A stretch of 64,000 bases of DNA from Alphaproteobacteria bacterium (lineage in GTDB: Bacteria; Pseudomonadota; Alphaproteobacteria; UBA7879; UBA5542), in assembly GCA_037146715.1 (NCBI GenBank), contig JBAWWO010000004.1:1-64000 (forward strand), written 5' to 3'. Made by a program: the position numbers and the translations under genes. The notes beneath the pieces were generated by a model. It saw only the letters and a list, made by a program, of their open reading frames with translations, was not told the DNA's origin and ran no database searches. The stretch's first letter is position 1. Each line of letters begins with the position of its first letter. Below, piece by piece: positions 59,342 to 64,000 of the stretch.

Positions 59342-60708
59342 GATTGACCTATAAGGTTAGCCACATACTTTTTAAACACATTTCCCCGATGTTCAAAATT
59401 ATCAAATTGGTCATACGACGCGCAAGCAGGCGCCAGCAGAATGGTAATATTTTCAGCGGGATTCTTCAGGGCCTCTTGAAAGGCGGCTTGGGTTGCTTTT
59501 TCCAGAGTCTGGGTTTCTAAACAGTCAAATTTTTTGTGGAAAAGAGCGTAATAGGCATGGCTTGACTGGCCGATTAAAAAGGCCTTTTGAATGCGACTTT
59601 CATAGGGCTTCAGGGCTGATATATCTTCAAACCCTTCTTTTGGTACGCCCCCCACAATCCAATAAATGGGCTCAAACTGCTGAATGGACTGGATGGAGGC
59701 CTCAAGCGTTGTGGCCTTGCTGTCATTCACAAAAAGAATGTTCTTAAAGCGGGCTACAATTTCCTGACGGTGGGGTAACCCCTGAAAAGTTTTAATCCCA
59801 TGAATAATTTGGTCAGGGGTTGCTAGATCTAAGTCTGTGAGGATTGCAAAGGCCGCGGCTATATTTTGAAAATTGTGGGTTCCTTTTAGGTTTTCAAGGC
59901 TATTTAAATCCATGATTGATCTTGCGGGCTGGGTGCGGGCGTCTATCAAGTGTCCCTTTTCAACAAAGATGCCCGGAACTTTGTGCGTTGCAGAAATGGG
60001 TAAACCCTGTTCTTCTTGGCAGATTTTTTGCATGTCGTCAGAATCGACCCCAATAACTTTTTTGCCCTTTGGTTTTAAAAGCTTGAAAATGCGTTTCTTA
60101 GATTCAATGTAACCTTCCATTCCTCCGTGGCGGTCCAGATGATTTTTGGTCACATTTATAAAAATAGCGCCCTTTAGGGAAGGTGAAAAACATAGGTCTA
60201 GCTGAAAAGAAGAAAGCTCCAAAACATAGACACCTTTTTCATCAAGGGGAGTTAAATCAAGGGCTGGGATTCCCAGATTGCCGCCTTCTTGAACTTTCAG
60301 ACCAGCTTCTTTCAGAATATGGGCAATTAGGGCAGTGGTAGTTGATTTTCCGTTAGAGCCGGTGATGCCAATAAAGGTGTTTTGGGGGCGAGCTTGTAGC
60401 AGCAATTCCACATCGCAGAGAATGGGCACATGATATTCTTTAGCCAGGGTTGCAACGGGATGAGGGGTTGGGTAAGTATGCGGAATTCCTGGGCTTAAAA
60501 TAAGTCCTTTTTGCTGGGACCAATTTATTCTATCGGGGGGGGTTACAGGAATATCTAGAAACTTTGCTTTTTCTATGGATTCGGGTTCATCATCCCAAGC
60601 TTGCACATGGGCTCCCGACTCTATCAAAGCGTGGGCGGCAGACAGACCAGATTTTCCCAAACCAAAAACATAAAAACTCTGTCCTTTTGTATGGGGGAGA
60701 GGAATCAT
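59338..60708 (-). CDS. murD: UDP-N-acetylmuramoyl-L-alanine-D-glutamate ligase
   Basis: A 456-residue Mur ligase that adds D-Glu to UDP-MurNAc-L-Ala. The N-terminal Rossmann domain starts with VFGLGKSGLSAAHALIESGA. The central ATPase has ITGSNGKSTTTALI, and NVTKNHLDRHGGMEGYIESK. The C-terminal domain has the FVNDSKATTLEASIQSI motif that places D-Glu. The ATG overlaps the mraY stop. In most alphaproteobacteria ftsW and murG follow murD; here ruvC does. Confidence 0.97.
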   Translation of the reverse strand: MIPLPHTKGQSFYVFGLGKSGLSAAHALIESGAHVQAWDDEPESIEKAKFLDIPVTPPDRINWSQQKGLILSPGIPHTYPTPHPVATLAKEYHVPILCDVELLLQARPQNTFIGITGSNGKSTTTALIAHILKEAGLKVQEGGNLGIPALDLTPLDEKGVYVLELSSFQLDLCFSPSLKGAIFINVTKNHLDRHGGMEGYIESKKRIFKLLKPKGKKVIGVDSDDMQKICQEEQGLPISATHKVPGIFVEKGHLIDARTQPARSIMDLNSLENLKGTHNFQNIAAAFAILTDLDLATPDQIIHGIKTFQGLPHRQEIVARFKNILFVNDSKATTLEASIQSIQQFEPIYWIVGGVPKEGFEDISALKPYESRIQKAFLIGQSSHAYYALFHKKFDCLETQTLEKATQAAFQEALKNPAENITILLAPACASYDQFDNFEHRGNVFKKYVANLIGQS

Positions 60709-61796
60709 CTGATTTTCAAAGTCGCAAGACCAATCAAGGCCAAAATAATGGAAATAATCCAGAAGCGAATCACGACGGTGGATTCAGCCCATCCTTTTTT
60801 CTCAAAGTGATGATGCAAAGGGGCCATCAGGAAAATTCTTTTGCCACCGGTCATTTTAAAATAGGCAACCTGAAGCATAACAGAAACGGCTTCAAGAACA
60901 AAAATACCCCCAATGATGGCAAGCACAATTTCGTGTTTAACGATCAGGCTAATAGCCCCAAGCGCGCCCCCAATGGCCAACGACCCCATATCCCCCATGA
61001 AAATCATAGCAGGGGGTGCATTAAACCATAAAAAGCCCAAGCTGGCGCCTACGAATGCACCGCAAATGATGGCAAGCTCACCGCTGCCGGGCACAAAATG
61101 AAGCTGTAAATAGTGAGCAAAGACCGAGTTTCCAACAATATACGTAATCACGGCGAAGGATAAGGCGGTAAAGATGATAGGCCCGATGGCCAGGCCATCC
61201 AGTCCATCCGTCAGGTTAACGGCGTTGGATGATCCCACAATAACAAGCGTTGAAAATAGAAAGAACCATCCTCCCATATTCCAAAGAGCATTCTTAAAGA
61301 AAGGGAAAAAGAGTTGATTTTCGAGGGTGAGGGGAGAGTGGTGGAGAATGAAGTAAGTGGCGACACATCCTATTAAAATTTGAATGGCAAATTTGGTGCG
61401 ACTGCGCATGCCATCAGGATATTGTTTGGTGACTTTTATGTAGTCATCAATGCCCCCCAAAACGCCCAAGGATAGAGTGACCCCCAAAACAATCCAAACA
61501 TAGGAATTTGTCAGATCAGCCCACAAAAGCGTGCTGACGGTCATGCCCAGCAAAATCAAAGATCCACCCATGGTGGGAGTACCCTGCTTGGTGGTCAGGT
61601 GAGAAGCTGGCCCCTCTTTCCGGATGGGCTGACCTTTTCCTTGCAGAGCTTTCAGCTTTCGAATAAAAGCGGGTCCAAAGCAAAAAACAATAATCAAGGC
61701 TGTTAAGGTAGCACCTGCTGCCCGAACAGTAATATATTTGAAAATGTTTAAAAATGTATACTGACTATTAAGTGGATATAACAAATTATACAGCAT
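60705..61796 (-). CDS. mraY: phospho-MurNAc-pentapeptide transferase
   Basis: A 363-residue membrane enzyme with about ten TMs, moving phospho-MurNAc-pentapeptide onto undecaprenyl phosphate to give lipid I. Signature motifs: KEGPASHLTTKQGTPTMGG near the start, the Asp pair in GGIDDYIKV, NAVNLTDGLDGLAIG, and FMAPLHHHFEKKGW-like FLMAPLHHHFEKKGWAES. It overlaps murF by 11 bp and murD by 4 bp. Confidence 0.98.
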   Translation of the reverse strand: MLYNLLYPLNSQYTFLNIFKYITVRAAGATLTALIIVFCFGPAFIRKLKALQGKGQPIRKEGPASHLTTKQGTPTMGGSLILLGMTVSTLLWADLTNSYVWIVLGVTLSLGVLGGIDDYIKVTKQYPDGMRSRTKFAIQILIGCVATYFILHHSPLTLENQLFFPFFKNALWNMGGWFFLFSTLVIVGSSNAVNLTDGLDGLAIGPIIFTALSFAVITYIVGNSVFAHYLQLHFVPGSGELAIICGAFVGASLGFLWFNAPPAMIFMGDMGSLAIGGALGAISLIVKHEIVLAIIGGIFVLEAVSVMLQVAYFKMTGGKRIFLMAPLHHHFEKKGWAESTVVIRFWIISIILALIGLATLKIR

Positions 61797-63174
61797 AATG
61801 TTTCCTAATTCTTTCTGCGACTAAACTTAGTCTAGTACTTTTTGATGATTTAATAAATAGTTCATCTTTAGGTTTAATAATTCTAGTAAGTTCTTCTGAT
61901 AGTTCATTAAGATCGTCAAAATGTTTCGCATGAATTTCTTGGTGAGCTTCTTGAAATAGTTCTTTCATAAGGGGTCCATAGGTAAACAAAAAATCTATTT
62001 TCATATTTTGAAGAGTCGTTTTCAAGTTCCTATGATATAGGCCAGATTGGGGACCTAGCTCTCCCATATCACCCAAAATTACAATGCGCCGTCCGTTGAT
62101 GGGACGTTCCTGGAAAGCAATCAGAGCAGCCCTGGTGGAATCTGGATTGGCGTTGTAACTTTCATCCACCAATAAAATATCATCTCTCAATAAATAAGAT
62201 TTTCCCCGACCTTCTGTTTCCGTAAAATTTCCAATTGTTATGATGGCTTTTTGTAAATCAGCTTTGAACATCTTAAGTGCCGTTAAAACGGCCAAACTAT
62301 TCATGGCATGATGTTTGCCAAAGGCTTGCAGTTTATAAGAAACTTCTTCCCCCAAAATTTCGGCGCGAATATGACAACCCGCAGAGCTAGGTTCATACTT
62401 TAATAGACGTGTTTGACAGGCAGGATTCTCGCCAAATAAAAAGATATTCTTTACGTTATTTTCTTTAGCTTTTTCGACCAGAATATGGGTTTGATCTAAA
62501 TCCCCATTTACAATGGCTGTCCCATTCGGTTGCAGGCCTTCAAATATTTCGGCCTTGGCTTTGGCAACACCGTCTAGAGACTTTAAAAACTCTATATGAG
62601 CATGGGCAATGGTCGTAATAATGGCCACATCTGGTTTTGCTATATGGGTCAGCAGGGAAATTTCGCCAGGCAAACTCATCCCTATCTCTAAAACCAAAAA
62701 TTCTGATGCAGGGGGACAGTTGGCGATGGTGAGGGGAACGCCCAGCTTTGTATTAAAACTTTTCTCACTTTTGTGGGTTTTGGCTTGATCCGCCAAACAA
62801 AAAGCTAGCATATCTTTGGTTGATGTTTTCCCCGCACTGCCCGTAACTCCAACTACTTTCCCCTTAAAATTCTTGCGGGCATAGTTTCCTAAATTAACTA
62901 GGGCTTTATCGGTTTTTTCAACCAAAATTAAAGGAAAGTTTGAGGGGTAGGAAGGTAATTTTTTGTGCACAACGGCTGCAATAGCCCCCTTGTCGATCAC
63001 TTGTTTCACAAAGTCATGACCATCAACTTTTTCTCCCTCAAGGGCTATAAAAACGTTGCCGACCTTCAGGGCGCGCGAGTCAATAGCAAAGGCTACCGTC
63101 GACCAATCTGTATTGCCAATAAGCTTGCCTTGGGTCGCTTCTGCAATTTTTTGCGCTGTCCAAAAGTGATTCAT
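61786..63174 (-). CDS. murF: UDP-MurNAc-tripeptide-D-Ala-D-Ala ligase
   Basis: A 462-residue Mur ligase. It opens with FWTAQKIAEATQGKLIG and has FIALEGEKVDGHDFV, the P-loop VGVTGSAGKTSTKDML and LVLEIGMSLPGEIS. The C-terminal domain has LLVDESYNANPDSTRAALI. It adds D-Ala-D-Ala to complete the pentapeptide. It overlaps murE by 4 bp (ATGA) and mraY by 11 bp. Confidence 0.97.
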   Translation of the reverse strand: MNHFWTAQKIAEATQGKLIGNTDWSTVAFAIDSRALKVGNVFIALEGEKVDGHDFVKQVIDKGAIAAVVHKKLPSYPSNFPLILVEKTDKALVNLGNYARKNFKGKVVGVTGSAGKTSTKDMLAFCLADQAKTHKSEKSFNTKLGVPLTIANCPPASEFLVLEIGMSLPGEISLLTHIAKPDVAIITTIAHAHIEFLKSLDGVAKAKAEIFEGLQPNGTAIVNGDLDQTHILVEKAKENNVKNIFLFGENPACQTRLLKYEPSSAGCHIRAEILGEEVSYKLQAFGKHHAMNSLAVLTALKMFKADLQKAIITIGNFTETEGRGKSYLLRDDILLVDESYNANPDSTRAALIAFQERPINGRRIVILGDMGELGPQSGLYHRNLKTTLQNMKIDFLFTYGPLMKELFQEAHQEIHAKHFDDLNELSEELTRIIKPKDELFIKSSKSTRLSLVAERIRKHYAV

Positions 63175-64000
63175 TTCTTCATACCCGATAAAATATTTTC
63201 TATAACAGATTTATCCAAAAATGGATAAGTAACCCCCTTGATGATTTGACCATCTTCAGGGCCTTTTCCTGTAACCACCAAAGCATCTTGAGGTTTTAAA
63301 TGATGAATGGCATAGTTGATGGCTTCTGGTCGGTCTGGAATTTCAATAGCATCGGGGCAGCCCTTTAAAAGTTGCTGGCGAATAATTTGGGGATCTTCAA
63401 AGCGGGGGTTATCATCCGTAATTACCACATGGTCTGCATAGGCACTAGCCGCTTTCCCCATAAGGGGGCGGGTACTGGGGTCACGACCGCCTCCAGCGCC
63501 AAACACAACCCAGAGATCTCCTTTGATATGAGCACGCATGGTTTTTAATAAGGTTTCGATGCCGCCGGATGCGTGAGCATAATCAACATAAACAGGAGCC
63601 CCATTCGGGTGGCTTCCTACAAACTCTAAACGACCCGGAATGCCCTGAAGATGATCAAGAATTTGGATGGCGTTCTCTGTTTTTTCAGGGTTTACGGCTA
63701 GAACCAACCCTAAGGCACACAAAGCATTATAGACTTGAAATTCACCGATCAGAGGAAAGTTTACATGGTAAAGGTTGCCAAATATACGCAACTTTAAAGT
63801 TTGTCCATGAGGCAGGGGGGTCAAAGATTCCAAATGGATCTGAGCACCCTTTCGACCATATGTTAAAATTTTTGAAGAGATTGAATTCTTTAAAGTTTCA
63901 AATTCAGGAATATCTGCATTTAGAACAGTCGTTCCTTGGGGGGGCAAAATACGCTTGAATAGCTGTCTTTTTGCATCTAAATAGGCCTCAAGAGTTTTGT
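63171..64000 (-). CDS. murE: UDP-MurNAc-tripeptide synthetase (meso-DAP adding), 5' end outside window
   Basis: The frame is open to the window edge, so only the C-terminal 275 or so residues are present; residues YLDAKRQLFKRILPPQG at the edge are the normal middle-domain sequence. Visible motifs: YVDYAHASGGIETLLKT, VFGAGGGRDPSTRPLMG and DDNPRFEDP, whose DNPR box marks specificity for meso-diaminopimelate. The usual GKGHE near the end reads GKGPEDGQ here. It adds DAP to UDP-MurNAc-L-Ala-D-Glu. It is the first visible gene of the mur-ruv-tol run. Confidence 0.95.
   Translation of the reverse strand, partial: KTLEAYLDAKRQLFKRILPPQGTTVLNADIPEFETLKNSISSKILTYGRKGAQIHLESLTPLPHGQTLKLRIFGNLYHVNFPLIGEFQVYNALCALGLVLAVNPEKTENAIQILDHLQGIPGRLEFVGSHPNGAPVYVDYAHASGGIETLLKTMRAHIKGDLWVVFGAGGGRDPSTRPLMGKAASAYADHVVITDDNPRFEDPQIIRQQLLKGCPDAIEIPDRPEAINYAIHHLKPQDALVVTGKGPEDGQIIKGVTYPFLDKSVIENILSGMKK

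Overview
The window reads as a chromosomal segment of a moderately AT-rich, Gram-negative alphaproteobacterium that lives with a host. Support for the class: a TrcR/DUF1013 regulator, meso-DAP-type peptidoglycan genes, and the ybgC-tolQRAB and ruvCAB gene sets. Support for host association: a Sec-exported F-box/leucine-rich-repeat protein, other exported low-complexity or unknown proteins, and many short palindromic repeats resembling those of Rickettsiales and Holosporales. My best guess is a Holosporales-like endosymbiont. That is inference: the window has no rRNA or tRNA, and I ran no database search.

Layout. 1-1.5 kb: two low-complexity proteins (one cut by the window edge), then a repeat-rich gap. 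1.8-4.3 kb (-): argS and rpsD. 4.5-6.8 kb (+): an APC permease, a small coiled-coil protein and the F-box/LRR protein. 7.0-12.4 kb (+): lolC/E, lolD, dnaE. 12.5-15.1 kb (-): valS. 15.3 kb (+): a DUF1653 protein. 15.5-19.8 kb (-): a four-gene tripartite exporter (FtsX/DevC-like permease, ATPase, membrane-fusion protein, TolC-like outer-membrane factor). 19.9-21.1 kb: an AAA_14/DUF4143 ATPase gene bounded by two copies of a palindrome. 21.2-28.3 kb (+): mutS, DMT transporter, rsmD, glycosyltransferase, asnB. 28.3-32.8 kb (-): a short type II secretion/type IV pilus-like operon whose prepilin peptidase carries an in-frame palindromic repeat. 32.9-34.6 kb (-): a secreted acidic protein and TrcR with a histone-H1-like tail. 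34.8-37.9 kb (+): glmU and glmS. 38-44.3 kb (-): a sugar ABC importer core followed by a BamE-like lipoprotein, a membrane protein, a GT2 glycosyltransferase and an exported GNAT protein. 44.4-47.8 kb (-): an unknown secreted protein, an O-antigen-ligase-like protein and accA. 47.9-49.2 kb (+): the sugar-binding lipoprotein. 49.2-49.9 kb: repeats surrounding a broken GIY-YIG nuclease gene. 49.9-53.4 kb (-): a TpsA/FHA-like exoprotein. 53.5-64 kb (-): an overlapping run murE-murF-mraY-murD-ruvC-ruvA-ruvB-ybgC-tolQ-tolR-tolA-tolB.

How the genes fit together. Much of the window serves the envelope: UDP-GlcNAc supply (glmS, glmU), peptidoglycan precursors (murE/F/D, mraY), lipoprotein sorting (lolC/E, lolD), outer-membrane upkeep (BamE-like, Tol), fatty acids (accA) and surface glycan (GT4, GT2, WaaL-like). 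Housekeeping genes for DNA and translation are interspersed.

The most unusual content is repeat biology. Family A hairpins (GTCATCnCGAG...GATCCAGCTT) show covarying stems, and two inverted copies enclose a decayed GIY-YIG gene. Family B double palindromes (CCTCGGGCTTGACCCGAGG) occur between genes and once inside an ORF. A third palindrome, with a 24-bp perfect arm, brackets the DUF4143 ATPase gene. Two separate single-gene units bounded by palindromes in 64 kb recall REP/RAYT-type domesticated mobility and are the best candidates for an undescribed system.
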